DNA of 64,000 nt from Bradyrhizobium liaoningense (GCF_018130785.1 NZ_JAFCJT010000033.1:1-64000); one strand, 5' to 3'; shown: positions 42,625 through 51,387, numbered from the stretch's first letter. The notes: generated from the sequence alone by a model not told the origin. Numbers and translations: made by a program.

Positions 42625-42625
42625 C

Positions 42626-43282
42626 TCAGGCGCTCTTTCGTTGCGCGGCAAGGCCGCAGAGGTTGGCACGGGCGATGGCGTCCAGACGTGGGCCGTTCTC
42701 TCGCACGATCGAATCCACGCCGATGCGATCATGCAGGGCATCGAGCGTCTCCCGGCGAATGTCGATGGTCGCCGCCATGGTCCAGGCGTTCTCCACCAGC
42801 GCGGGCAGACCAAGCGGCGTCACGACGAAGCCGGCCTCATGGAATCGCGGCAGCCACCACGTCTCCATAACCGCGCTGACCTGCGCGATTCCCTGATTGA
42901 GGCAGAACTCCTGCACCGCCGCCATCAGTTGCAGGTTGAGAGCGCCGTCGCGGCGATCGCGCACGACGAAGTAGCGCGACCATTCCCACACCAGCGGATT
43001 CGCAGGGCAACCGCGCACCGCGGCGAGATGCGGGAAGACCTCGCTCATCATCGAGGGCTTGGTCGTCGGATAGAGCCGGTGACCGCCAATGACGCGACGT
43101 CCCTCCAGCGCAAGCAGATAGACAGTATCCTCGTCGTCATAGGAATCGATTTCGCGGCCATCCGGCCTGCGTAGCGTCTCCCAGTGCCGCTCCTCGACGA
43201 AAATGTCGTGTCGCAGCCGGAAATGCTGCTCGAGCACGTCCTCGTATAGGTGACGATTTACCGCGGAAATTGCGTGAATCAT
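42626..43282 (-). CDS. bjaI: Acyl-homoserine-lactone synthase, BjaI type
   Basis: This 218-residue LuxI-family synthase makes an acyl-HSL from S-adenosylmethionine and an acyl donor. The invariant residues are in place: R24, F28, W34, D46, D49, R69, E100 and R103 (RLRHDIFVEERHW, GGHRLYPT, EWSRYFV). BjaI of B. japonicum makes isovaleryl-HSL from isovaleryl-CoA, and a photosynthetic Bradyrhizobium relative makes cinnamoyl-HSL. Which acyl group this enzyme uses cannot be read here. It lies 84 bases after bjaR1 with a lux-box-like palindrome between. Confidence 0.93.
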   Translation of the reverse strand: MIHAISAVNRHLYEDVLEQHFRLRHDIFVEERHWETLRRPDGREIDSYDDEDTVYLLALEGRRVIGGHRLYPTTKPSMMSEVFPHLAAVRGCPANPLVWEWSRYFVVRDRRDGALNLQLMAAVQEFCLNQGIAQVSAVMETWWLPRFHEAGFVVTPLGLPALVENAWTMAATIDIRRETLDALHDRIGVDSIVRENGPRLDAIARANLCGLAAQRKSA

Positions 43283-43340
43283 GAAAGCCCCCCATTCATC
43301 CTCAATGGGAGGCAGAATCTGCCAAAAGAGGCAGGCTCGA

Positions 43341-43360
43341 TATTGGGAAATTTCCCAGTA
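43341..43360. promoter_or_regulatory. lux-box-like palindrome upstream of bjaI
   Basis: TATTGGGAAATTTCCCAGTA pairs at nine of ten positions and has a perfect 14-bp core (TGGGAAATTTCCCA). It lies 59-78 bases before the bjaI ATG, in the gap after the LuxR-type gene. Length, symmetry and place fit the BjaR1 binding site for autoinduction. Confidence 0.75.
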
Positions 43361-43366
43361 TGTCGC

Positions 43367-44104
43367 TTAGGGATTGATGATCTTGTGGCGGATCGCTAGC
43401 GCAACAGCATGCGTACGGTTGACGGCACCGAGCTTGCGCGCAGCAGTTGCAAGATGCTCTTCCGCGGTGCGTTGCGTGATGTGCAGGATCTCGCCGATTT
43501 CCCAGGCCGACTTGCCCTGCGAGGCCCAGGCGATCACCTCGCGCTCGCGCGGGGTGAGACGCGTCGAGAGATGCGGCGCCGGATCGAGCAGGCGGCGAAT
43601 ATGGTCGAAGCCGTACATTGCCATCAGGTGCAGTGCCGGCTTGCTGCGGGGATTGAGGTCGAGATGGACGCCGCCGAGCGACACCGCCGCCTCGTAGCCG
43701 GTGAGCCCGTGGATCGGCACGATGAAGCCCCGCGACATGCGAAAATCGGTGGCACGGTTCATCACCTCGGCCGCGTTCGGCTCGAGCTCGGCATCATAAG
43801 GTGCTTCCGCCCATTCGAACGGATTGACCGATTGCCGGCACAGCCGCACCACAGGGTCGACGCGGTCGTAATTGTTCTGGGTGTAGAGACTGAACCATCC
43901 TGCCGGCCAGCGCTTGGCGAGCACCATCTGCGCGAACCGCTGATCGGGATTCGGCAATCCCGTCACGATGATGGTCTCGAAGCCGAAGCGACCGAACGCC
44001 ACCTCAAGCGCACTCATGGCGTCTGGTACCTTGCGATAGGTCCCCAAGCCTTCGATGAAGTCGAGCGCTTCCCGGCCATAATCTACGGCATCTGCGGCAG
44101 ACAT
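43367..44104 (-). CDS. bjaR1: LuxR-family quorum-sensing regulator, BjaR1 type
   Basis: This 245-residue regulator has an N-terminal autoinducer-binding domain (about 20-165, with WFSLYTQNNYDRVDPVV) and a C-terminal GerE/LuxR HTH (about 180-240: LTPREREVIAWASQGKSAWE, HITQRTAEEHL). The conserved W, Y and D residues of the ligand pocket (W68, Y72, D80 region) are present. The start at 44104 (MSAADAVDYG) is typical; the frame is open 19 codons further. It is upstream of bjaI on the same strand. Confidence 0.92.
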   Translation of the reverse strand: MSAADAVDYGREALDFIEGLGTYRKVPDAMSALEVAFGRFGFETIIVTGLPNPDQRFAQMVLAKRWPAGWFSLYTQNNYDRVDPVVRLCRQSVNPFEWAEAPYDAELEPNAAEVMNRATDFRMSRGFIVPIHGLTGYEAAVSLGGVHLDLNPRSKPALHLMAMYGFDHIRRLLDPAPHLSTRLTPREREVIAWASQGKSAWEIGEILHITQRTAEEHLATAARKLGAVNRTHAVALAIRHKIINP

Positions 44105-44270
44105 CGGTACGTTTCCTGACCCTCGCCGTACCGTATAGCACGTATTTGGGAGCTGCCTCAATTCGCTGCTCCAGTAGTTTACCGGCCCTCGTCTGCACCG
44201 CAGATTTAATCTACTTGTGGAGGAAGTGACGTCAAGTTACACCTATGCCGTCTGAAGCGGGAAAATCACG

Positions 44271-44447
44271 ATGGAAGACGAGGACATCGCCCTCAACAGC
44301 GTGCTCGGCCTGGAACTCAACCGCGTGTTTTTCGCCGTCCGCGAAACGGCAAACAAGCAGAAGATCATCGAGTACGCGCGCGAAGTGCTGCAGCGCGAAC
44401 GCGCGCAGCGGCCCGGCAGCGCGTCGCCCGAGAGCCCGGCGAGCTAG
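44271..44447 (+). CDS. Small hypothetical protein (58 residues)
   Basis: ATG at 44271, TAG at 44445-44447. The product starts MEDEDIALNSVLGLELNRVF, has a helical middle (TANKQKIIEYAREVLQRER) and a Ser/Pro tail. Codon use is like the neighbours and the composition looks like a real small soluble protein. The ribosome site is weak (GCGGGA). It is divergent from bjaR1. No family is recognised. Confidence 0.55.
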   Translation: MEDEDIALNSVLGLELNRVFFAVRETANKQKIIEYAREVLQRERAQRPGSASPESPAS

Positions 44448-44577
44448 AACGCGGTTACAGGTGAGGCGTACGTTCTGCGCGAGCGGCGCCCTTCCATTCG
44501 AACGTGCCGATTTTGGCCGAAACATTCTGACTGCGAAGTTAATCAGCAATTGTTGCCGGTGAGCGAGCTACGCTCTT

Positions 44578-44611
44578 ACCCTCCCCTGGAGGGGCCCTGG
44601 AGGGGGAGGGT
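44578..44611. repeat. REP-like palindrome
   Basis: ACCCTCCCC and GGGGAGGGT arms enclose a TGGAGGGGCCCTGGA centre. The same family is seen at 23778 and 56561. It lies upstream of the LysR gene in a gap with no other feature. Confidence 0.7.
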
Positions 44612-44709
44612 GAAGCGCCGCCCGCTCCGTCCACATCACTTGCCGCTGGATGATATCACGGCTCCCGTGAGATGATCGCCACCACGATCCTCCTTGGGAT
44701 GCCCACGAC

Positions 44710-45648
44710 ATGATGACGCTGCGCCAGGTTGAAGTGATCCGTGCCGTGATGGTGACGGGTACCATCGGCGGCGCGGCGAAGCTGCTCAACGTGTCGGCGC
44801 CGGGGATCAGCCGGCTGGTCAAATACACCGAGCGCACGCTCGGGATCCGCTTCTTCCAGCGACAGAACGGCCGCTATTTCCCGACGCCGGAAGCCGAGAA
44901 CATCTTCGAGCAGATCAACGGCGTCTACAAGAAGGTCGACGACCTCTCCGAGCTCATCTCCAAGATCGGCCGCGGCGGTTTGTCGGAATTGCGCATCGGC
45001 TCGGTGCCGAGCATCTCCCAGGTGATGGTACCGCGCGCGATCGAGCGTGTCCGGCGCCGCTATCCCGATCTCGGCATCGACATCAACATCCTCAAGCTGG
45101 AGGAGGCCATCGACTATCTCTTGCTCGGCCGCGGCGAGTGCGTGGCGATGAGCTATCGGCTCGAGCATTCCGGGCTCGACTTCATGCCGCTCGCCTCGGG
45201 TGAGCTCTATTGCATCGTGCCGCCGGGTCACGAGCTTGCCGGCCGCAAGCAGGTCTCGGCCGCCGAGATCACCCGCTATCCGCTGATCGGCATCGATCCC
45301 AACGATCCCTACGGCCGGATCATGGCCGAAATCTTTGCGCGCAACCGGCTCGACTACAACATCACGATCCGCGCGCGCTTCGGCACCACGGTGTGTGCGC
45401 TCGTGAAGGCGGGGCTCGGCATCGCCATCATCGACCAGTTCACGGTGGCCCATGGCGGCTACCCGGGAATCGAGCTGTTGAAGATCACCGAGCCGACGCG
45501 GTTCGACACCTATATCGCGGTAAAGCGCGGCGCGCCGCTGTCGCTCCATGTCGAATATTTCATCGAGTCCCTGCGCGCCGAGATGCGCACGGTGGAGCCG
45601 TCCCGCAGCGACAGCAAGGCCGCCCCGGCACGTGGGCGGAAAAAATAA
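44710..45648 (+). CDS. LysR-family regulator of the shikimate block
   Basis: This 312-residue LysR protein has an N-terminal HTH (about 3-62: GTIGGAAKLLNVSAPGISRLVKY) and a PBP2-type effector domain (about 90-295). It is followed on the same strand by aroE after 143 bases that contain a palindrome overlapping its own stop codon and two TGTTAGG direct repeats. It is the likely activator of aroE-liv-quiC in response to shikimate or quinate. Confidence 0.9.
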   Translation: MMTLRQVEVIRAVMVTGTIGGAAKLLNVSAPGISRLVKYTERTLGIRFFQRQNGRYFPTPEAENIFEQINGVYKKVDDLSELISKIGRGGLSELRIGSVPSISQVMVPRAIERVRRRYPDLGIDINILKLEEAIDYLLLGRGECVAMSYRLEHSGLDFMPLASGELYCIVPPGHELAGRKQVSAAEITRYPLIGIDPNDPYGRIMAEIFARNRLDYNITIRARFGTTVCALVKAGLGIAIIDQFTVAHGGYPGIELLKITEPTRFDTYIAVKRGAPLSLHVEYFIESLRAEMRTVEPSRSDSKAAPARGRKK

Positions 45649-45690
45649 CATTATGTTAGGTTTGTCCGATAAATGGGTAATTGTGTTAGG
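45646..45690. promoter_or_regulatory. Palindrome and direct repeats upstream of aroE
   Basis: TAACATTATGTTA (45646-45658) is a perfect 13-base palindrome of the T-N11-A form used by LysR proteins. TGTTAGG occurs at 45654 and 45684, 30 bases apart (about three helical turns). These are candidate LysR sites for the aroE operon. Confidence 0.45.
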
Positions 45691-45791
45691 CACGGGAAAG
45701 ACTATCGTTGCACTTGGAAGCCCCTTGGAATTGCGCGGATTTCCCCGCTAATGGCCAGGACCGAACGCTCCCAACGAGACGATAGCCAACC

Positions 45792-46670
45792 ATGTCCAAG
45801 CGCGGATACGCCGCCAGCAAGAAGCTTCTCACCGGCCTGATCGGCGCACCGATCGCGCATTCCGCGTCCCCCGCCATGCACGAGCGCGCCGCCGAGGCGC
45901 TGGGCCTGAGCGGTCATTACCAGCTCATCGAGGTCGCCGGCGCCGACGCAGCCGGGCTCGCCATGATGCTCGAAGGCGTGCGGCGGCTCGGCTTTGCCGG
46001 CGTCAACGTCACCTTTCCCTACAAGGAGGCGGTGGTCCCGCTGCTCGACGAGCTGGCGCCGGCTGCGGCCACCATGGCCGCGGTCAACACCGTCGTCGTC
46101 AAGGACGGCCGGCTGATCGGCCACAACACCGACACGACCGGCTTTGCGCGCGCCGTCGCGCCGCTGCTGGCGCCCTCCGGAAATGCGGTGGCCGTGATCG
46201 GCACCGGCGGCGTCGGCAAGGCGATCGCCTTTGCGCTGGCGAGCCTGGACGTGACCGACCTCCGCATCTTCGACAGCGAGCCGGCGCGGGCCGAAAAACT
46301 CGCCGCGCTTCTGGCCAAGCATGGTGGTGCGCGGGTGGTCACGAGCGTGGAGAACGCGCTCGACGGCGCAACCGGCCTCGTCAACGGCACGCCGGTCGGC
46401 ATGCTGCCGAACCGGGACACCCCGGTCCCAGCCTCGCTGCTGCGCGAAAATCTGTGGGTCGCCGACGCCGTCTATTCGCCGCTGATCACGCCCTTGCTGG
46501 CGGCGGCGCGAGCCAAGGGCGCGCGAATCATGACCGGCCGGGAGCTTGCGATCTACCAGGCTGCCGACGCCTTCGAATTGTTCACCGGCCTTGCCCCATC
46601 GACCGAGGTCATGGGACAGGCTTTCGACGAGGTGATGGCGGCGCGAAGCTCGGCCTATCACGCAGCGTAA
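45792..46670 (+). CDS. aroE: Shikimate (quinate/shikimate) dehydrogenase
   Basis: This 292-residue enzyme interconverts shikimate and 3-dehydroshikimate. Visible are IGAPIAHSASPAMH (substrate loop), NVTFPYK with the catalytic Lys, NTDTTGF, and the dinucleotide motif GTGGVGKA. Its location in an operon with a transporter and a dehydroshikimate dehydratase argues for a catabolic, probably NAD-dependent, role rather than aromatic amino-acid synthesis. Confidence 0.93.
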   Translation: MSKRGYAASKKLLTGLIGAPIAHSASPAMHERAAEALGLSGHYQLIEVAGADAAGLAMMLEGVRRLGFAGVNVTFPYKEAVVPLLDELAPAAATMAAVNTVVVKDGRLIGHNTDTTGFARAVAPLLAPSGNAVAVIGTGGVGKAIAFALASLDVTDLRIFDSEPARAEKLAALLAKHGGARVVTSVENALDGATGLVNGTPVGMLPNRDTPVPASLLRENLWVADAVYSPLITPLLAAARAKGARIMTGRELAIYQAADAFELFTGLAPSTEVMGQAFDEVMAARSSAYHAA

Positions 46671-46727
46671 CCGAAGCGGCCGGACACAAGGCCGCGGACA
46701 ACATCAACGAAAATGGGAGGAGTGACC

Positions 46728-47858
46728 ATGAAATCGATCCTAATGGCAGGCGCCCTGCTTGCCTTCGCGACTGCAACCAGCGTCCACGCCCAGGCGATCA
46801 AGCTTGCCGATGTCGCCGAACTCTCCGGCGGCGGCGCCACCGTCGGCACCAACTGGAAGAACGGCATCGACCTCGCGATCGAGGAGATCAACGCCAAGGG
46901 CGGCGTGCTCGGCCGCAAGCTAGAAGTCACCCATGCCGATTCGCAGTCCAACCCCGGCGTCGCCCGCGCGCAGGTGCAGAAGGCGCTCGACGCCGAGCCC
47001 TACGTGCTGCTCGGGCCCGGCTATTCCGGCTCGGTCAAGGTGACGGCGCCGCTCGCGGCCGAAGCCGGCATCGCGCAGATCATGGGCGGCGAAGCCGCTG
47101 AGCTGACGCAAGGCGGCAACAAGTTCCTGTTCCGCACCTCGTTCGGCCAGCAATCGTCGATGCCGAAGGTCGCCAAATACATCCACGACGACATGAAAGC
47201 GAAGTCGGTCGCGGTGGTCTGGGTCAACAACGACTTTGGCCGCGGCGGGCGCGACGTCATCGTGAAGGAGCTCGACCGGCTCGGCTCCAAGGTCGTCGCC
47301 GATCTCTCGACCGAAGCAGGCCAGGCCGATTTCGCCGCCGACGTCGGCAAGATCAAGGCCGCCAATCCCGACGCCGTGTTCGTCTATCTGAACGAGGAAG
47401 AGAGCGCGCGCATCCTGAAGGAGCTGAAGCGCCAGGGCGTCACCGCGCCGCTGATGGGCGAGACCACACTGATCGGCCAGAAGGTGATCGAGCTCGCAGG
47501 CGACGCCGCCAACGGCGCGCGCGGCCATGTCGGCCTCACCACGGACGCACCGGTCGACCTGATCAAGGCGTTCCGCGAGAAGTTTTCCAAAAAGTACAAT
47601 TACGTGCCCGACCATAACGGCCTGAAGGGCTATCTCGCCGTCTACATGGTGAAAGCCACCACCGAGAAGATGGGCAAGGTCGACAGCAAGGCGTTCGCCG
47701 ACACGTTGCACGGGCTGACCATCAAGGCCGCCGATGAGCCGGGCATCCTGATGGACGTCACCTTCAGCGAGACCGGCGACATCGACCGCCAGAGCTTTCT
47801 GGTCGAAATCGTCGAAGGCAAGCAGGTGGTGAAGCAGGTGCTACCCAAGGTGAAGTGA
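46728..47858 (+). CDS. Periplasmic binding protein of the shikimate-block ABC transporter
   Basis: This 376-residue branched-chain-type (PBP1, LivK-like) protein has a signal peptide (MKSILMAGALLAFATATSVHAQ, 22 residues, split here as MKSILMAGALL and AFATATSVHAQ). The mature start is AIKLADVAELSGGG. GGGAGGAG precedes the ATG. It is followed by livHMGF after a repeat-filled gap. Operon context suggests shikimate, quinate or a related hydroaromatic acid as ligand. Confidence 0.93.
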   Translation: MKSILMAGALLAFATATSVHAQAIKLADVAELSGGGATVGTNWKNGIDLAIEEINAKGGVLGRKLEVTHADSQSNPGVARAQVQKALDAEPYVLLGPGYSGSVKVTAPLAAEAGIAQIMGGEAAELTQGGNKFLFRTSFGQQSSMPKVAKYIHDDMKAKSVAVVWVNNDFGRGGRDVIVKELDRLGSKVVADLSTEAGQADFAADVGKIKAANPDAVFVYLNEEESARILKELKRQGVTAPLMGETTLIGQKVIELAGDAANGARGHVGLTTDAPVDLIKAFREKFSKKYNYVPDHNGLKGYLAVYMVKATTEKMGKVDSKAFADTLHGLTIKAADEPGILMDVTFSETGDIDRQSFLVEIVEGKQVVKQVLPKVK

Positions 47859-47865
47859 GGCTTTC

Positions 47866-48006
47866 GCCTCTCCCCGCATGCGGGAGAGGCCGGAATTTGC
47901 GTAGCAAATTCCGGGTGAGGGGGAGCTTCCGCGAGTCCAACTGCCAGCGAATTCGCGGAGACTTCCCCTCCCCCCAACCCACTCCCCGCAGGCGGGGCAA
48001 GGGGGA
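47866..48006. repeat. Multi-hairpin repeat between binding protein and livH
   Basis: GCCTCTCCCCGC / GCGGGAGAGGC and GGAATTTGC-GTA-GCAAATTCC form two adjacent hairpins. An inverted, degenerate partner (CTCCCCGCAGGCGGGG and flanks) follows at 47970-48006. It occupies most of the 171-base gap inside the operon and may lower expression of the permease genes relative to the binding protein. Confidence 0.7.
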
Positions 48007-48029
48007 CGGCAGAACGGCGAGAGGGGAAA

Positions 48030-48905
48030 ATGTCCAATCTGTTCGATCTTCTGGTCGCAGGCCTTGCCACCGGCGCGATCTATGCGCTGGTCGCGGTCGG
48101 CTTCACGCTGCTGTGGCAGACCTCGCAAACCATCAATTTCGCGCAAGGCGAGTTCGTGATGCTGCCGGCGTTCCTGATGCTGGCGGCGATGCATGTCGGC
48201 GCGCCGTTCTGGCTCGCGATCATCCTCGGCATCCTGCTCTCGATGATCCTGCTTGGGCTGGCCTTCAAGATGCTGCTGGTCGATCCGATGATGCGCCACG
48301 GCGTGCTGCCGCTGGCGATCGCGACGATGGCGCTCGCGATCGGCATCAAGGAGGCTGTGAAGCAGTTCTTCAGCGCGGAGGCCTCGCCCTTCCCCTCGAT
48401 CGTGCCGACCGGCGATATCTCCATCCTTGGACACGCGGTGTCGTTGCAGAGCATCGGCGTCCTCGTCCTCGCCATTCTTGCCGTCTTCGGCCTGACGAGC
48501 CTCCTCAACCGCACTTCGCTCGGTCACCAGATGCAGGCGGCGGCGCAGAACCCGACGGTAGCGCGCATCATCGGCGTGCCGGTCGAGCGCATGATCCTGC
48601 TGACGTTCCTGATCAACGCCTTCCTGGTCGCGCTGGCTTCGCTTTTGATCACGCCGATCTATCTCGCAAAATTCTCCTCCGGCGAGGTGCTCGGCCAGGC
48701 CGCGTTCATCGCGGCGATCGTCGGCGGCTTCAACCAGGTGCGCGGCGCCATTGCCGGCGGCCTCCTGATCGGCGTGCTCGACAATCTCGCGGCCGCCTAT
48801 GTCTCGACCCAATACCGCGCCGCCGTTCCGATGATCTTCCTGATCGCCGTCATCCTGTTCCGGCCGCAGGGCTTGCTCGGCCGCGCCGAGGAGCGCACCA
48901 TATGA
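48030..48905 (+). CDS. livH: ABC transporter permease LivH
   Basis: This 291-residue permease has the LivH pattern: LVAGLATGAIYALVAVGFTL, TINFAQGEFVML, and the coupling loop QAAAQNPTVARIIGVP. It overlaps livM by four bases. It is part of the shikimate-block importer. Confidence 0.95.
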   Translation: MSNLFDLLVAGLATGAIYALVAVGFTLLWQTSQTINFAQGEFVMLPAFLMLAAMHVGAPFWLAIILGILLSMILLGLAFKMLLVDPMMRHGVLPLAIATMALAIGIKEAVKQFFSAEASPFPSIVPTGDISILGHAVSLQSIGVLVLAILAVFGLTSLLNRTSLGHQMQAAAQNPTVARIIGVPVERMILLTFLINAFLVALASLLITPIYLAKFSSGEVLGQAAFIAAIVGGFNQVRGAIAGGLLIGVLDNLAAAYVSTQYRAAVPMIFLIAVILFRPQGLLGRAEERTI

Positions 48906-49900
48906 GCGGCTTCGCCAAACCGCTGAAGATCGCGCTCGGCCTCATCGTCATTGCCGGCCTGATCATCGTTCCCATGAATTTCAACCGCTACGGCCTGTTC
49001 ATCCTGAGCCAGTGGGCGGTGATGAGCATCGCCGCCATGGGGCTCAATTTGACGCTCGGCTATGCCGGCCAGGTCTCGCTGGCGCAAGGCGCCTTCGTCG
49101 GCATCGGCGCCTATGCCGCAGCGATCATGACCACGCATGGCTGGCCGCTGCCGGTGGCGATCGTGGTCGCGATCGTCTTGAGCTTCGCGGTCGGCTGGGT
49201 GCTCGGCTATCCCGCGTTGCGCGTGCAGCACCATTACCTTGCTTTCGTCACGCTCGCCTTCTCCACCCTCGCCTTCCTGGTGTTCCGCAACGAAAGCTGG
49301 CTCACCGGCGGCATCTACGGCATCTCCAACATTCCGCGGCCGCACATCTTCGGCATCGCGACCAACAAGCCGCTGCCCTTCTACTATGTCTGCCTCGGCT
49401 CGCTCGCGATCGTGTCGCTGGCGGTGTGGTGGCTGATCCGCTCGCCCTGGGGCCGCGCCTTCATGGCGTTGCGCGAAAATCCGCTGCGCGCGCAGTCGCT
49501 CGGCGTCGACACGCGGCGCTATACGCTGATGGCCTTTGCGATCGGCTCGGCGCTCGGCGGCGTCGCCGGCGCGCTCTATGCGCCGCTGACGCAATACATC
49601 GATCCCGTGCCGTTCAACCTGTCGCTCTCGCTCGACCTCCTGATGATGGTGATCGTCGGCGGTGCCGGCTTCTATTTCGGCCCCTTCCTCGGCGCGATGA
49701 TCGCGGTGCTGTTGCCGGAATGGCTGCGCTTCACGGAAGGGTATTATCTGATGCTCTATGCGGTCGCGGTGATGCTGCTCCTGATCTGGTCGCCGACCGG
49801 CATTCTGGGCATCCTCGACCGCTACCTCGCCGAGCGCCGAACCAAGGCGGCCTCCGCGCTGCGCGCTGTCGCAAAGTCCCGGCTGGAGACGGTGCAATGA
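48902..49900 (+). CDS. livM: ABC transporter permease LivM
   Basis: This 332-residue permease has LNLTLGYAGQVSLAQGAFVG and the EAA-like loop LRENPLRAQSLGVDTRRY. The start at 48902 overlaps livH by four bases and its stop overlaps livG by four. The frame is open well upstream, but that stretch is a shadow of livH. Confidence 0.95.
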   Translation: MSGFAKPLKIALGLIVIAGLIIVPMNFNRYGLFILSQWAVMSIAAMGLNLTLGYAGQVSLAQGAFVGIGAYAAAIMTTHGWPLPVAIVVAIVLSFAVGWVLGYPALRVQHHYLAFVTLAFSTLAFLVFRNESWLTGGIYGISNIPRPHIFGIATNKPLPFYYVCLGSLAIVSLAVWWLIRSPWGRAFMALRENPLRAQSLGVDTRRYTLMAFAIGSALGGVAGALYAPLTQYIDPVPFNLSLSLDLLMMVIVGGAGFYFGPFLGAMIAVLLPEWLRFTEGYYLMLYAVAVMLLLIWSPTGILGILDRYLAERRTKAASALRAVAKSRLETVQ

Positions 49901-50640
49901 GCGCGGTCCTGGAAGTCACCAGCATCAAGAAGAATTTCGGCGGCATCAGCGCCGTCGACGGCGTCTCATTCGACGTCCGCGAGGGCGAGATCCTCGGCCT
50001 GATCGGGCCGAACGGCTGCGGCAAGTCGACCCTGTTCAACTGCATCCTCGGCCAGCTCACACCGTCAGGCGGCGAGGTCAAGCTCGACGGCCAGGTGGTC
50101 ACGGGCCTGCGCCCGGCCGAGCTCAACAAGCTCGGGGTCAGCCGAACCTTCCAGCTCTTGCAGGTCTTCCCAAAACTCTCGGTGCGCGAGAACCTGATTC
50201 TCGCGGGGCAGGAGCACCAGGGCAATATGGCCTCGCGTCTGGTCGGCCGCTCCGATGCCGGGCTGACGGGGGCCGCCAACCAGATGATCGGTTTCTTCAA
50301 GCTGGACCATCTCGCCGACGAGCCCGCCGGCGGGCTCTCCTATGGCCAACAAAAACTGCTCGATGCCGCGATGGCCTTCATGGGCGGGCCGCGCCTCGTG
50401 CTGCTCGACGAGCCCGCCGGCGGCGTCAACCCGTCGATGCTGTCGGACCTGAAGGATCGCCTGGTCGCGATCAACCGCGAGAAGAACGCCACATTCGTGG
50501 TGATCGAGCACAACATGGAATTCGTGATGTCGCTGTGCTCGCGCGTGATGGTGATGGCGGAAGGCAAGGTGCTGGCGATGGGGCGGCCGGACGAAGTGCG
50601 GAAGAATCCCGCCGTGATCGAAGCCTATCTCGGACATTAG
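49897..50640 (+). CDS. livG: ABC transporter ATPase LivG
   Basis: This 247-residue ATPase has Walker A GPNGCGKS, signature LSYGQQKLLD and Walker B LVLLDEPAGG. It overlaps the livM stop (ATGA) and is nine bases before livF. Confidence 0.95.
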   Translation: MSAVLEVTSIKKNFGGISAVDGVSFDVREGEILGLIGPNGCGKSTLFNCILGQLTPSGGEVKLDGQVVTGLRPAELNKLGVSRTFQLLQVFPKLSVRENLILAGQEHQGNMASRLVGRSDAGLTGAANQMIGFFKLDHLADEPAGGLSYGQQKLLDAAMAFMGGPRLVLLDEPAGGVNPSMLSDLKDRLVAINREKNATFVVIEHNMEFVMSLCSRVMVMAEGKVLAMGRPDEVRKNPAVIEAYLGH

Positions 50641-50649
50641 GGAGCCATC

Positions 50650-51387
50650 ATGAGCGACCCGATCCTCTCGGTTCACAATCTCGTCGGCGGCTATGGCAAG
50701 ATGACGATCCTGAACGGCACGACCTTCGCCGTGCCGCAGGCGACCATCACCACCATCATCGGCCCGAACGGCGCCGGCAAGTCCACCGTGTTCAAGGCGA
50801 TCTTTGGCCTCTTGAAGCTGCGCGAAGGCAAGATCAGCTTCGCGGGTCGCGACGTCACCAACCTAAGCCAGCGCGCGTTGCTCAATGCCGGCATCTGCTA
50901 CGTGCCGCAGGGTCGCAACATCTTCCCCGAACTGTCGGTGCGTCACAATATCGAGCTCGGCGGCGTCTCCGCGGGCAAGGGCATCGACTTGCCCAGGCGG
51001 ATCGAGGCCGCGCTCGACCTGTTCCCGGCGCTGCGACGGAAGTCGACACAGCAGGCCTCCACACTTTCGGGCGGCGAGCAGAAGCAGCTCGAGATCGCCC
51101 GCTCGCTGCTGCTCGAGCCGAAGCTCGTGCTGATCGACGAGCCCTCGATCGGTCTGTCGCCGCTGATGGTGCAGCAGACCTTCGACATTCTGAAAAGCTT
51201 GCGCGACGGCGGCGTCACCATCCTGATGATCGAGCAGAACGCGCGCTCGGCGCTTGAGATTTCCGACATCGGCATCGTGCTCGAGCTCGGCCAGACCCGC
51301 ATGGTCGATGGCGCGAAGCGAATTCTGAACGATCCGCGCATCGGCCAGCTCTTTCTCGGCGGGGCCATGGAGGACAACGCAGCATGA
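50650..51387 (+). CDS. livF: ABC transporter ATPase LivF
   Basis: This 245-residue ATPase has Walker A GPNGAGKS, the VPQGRNIFPELSV segment, signature LSGGEQKQLE and Walker B LVLIDEPSIGLSP. Its stop overlaps the quiC start by four bases, which couples the transporter directly to the dehydratase. Confidence 0.95.
   Translation: MSDPILSVHNLVGGYGKMTILNGTTFAVPQATITTIIGPNGAGKSTVFKAIFGLLKLREGKISFAGRDVTNLSQRALLNAGICYVPQGRNIFPELSVRHNIELGGVSAGKGIDLPRRIEAALDLFPALRRKSTQQASTLSGGEQKQLEIARSLLLEPKLVLIDEPSIGLSPLMVQQTFDILKSLRDGGVTILMIEQNARSALEISDIGIVLELGQTRMVDGAKRILNDPRIGQLFLGGAMEDNAA

Noticed and set aside
47866..48006. Repeat cluster considered as a CRISPR array
   Set aside because: The units are palindromes of differing sequence without equal repeats and spacers, and no cas genes are present.
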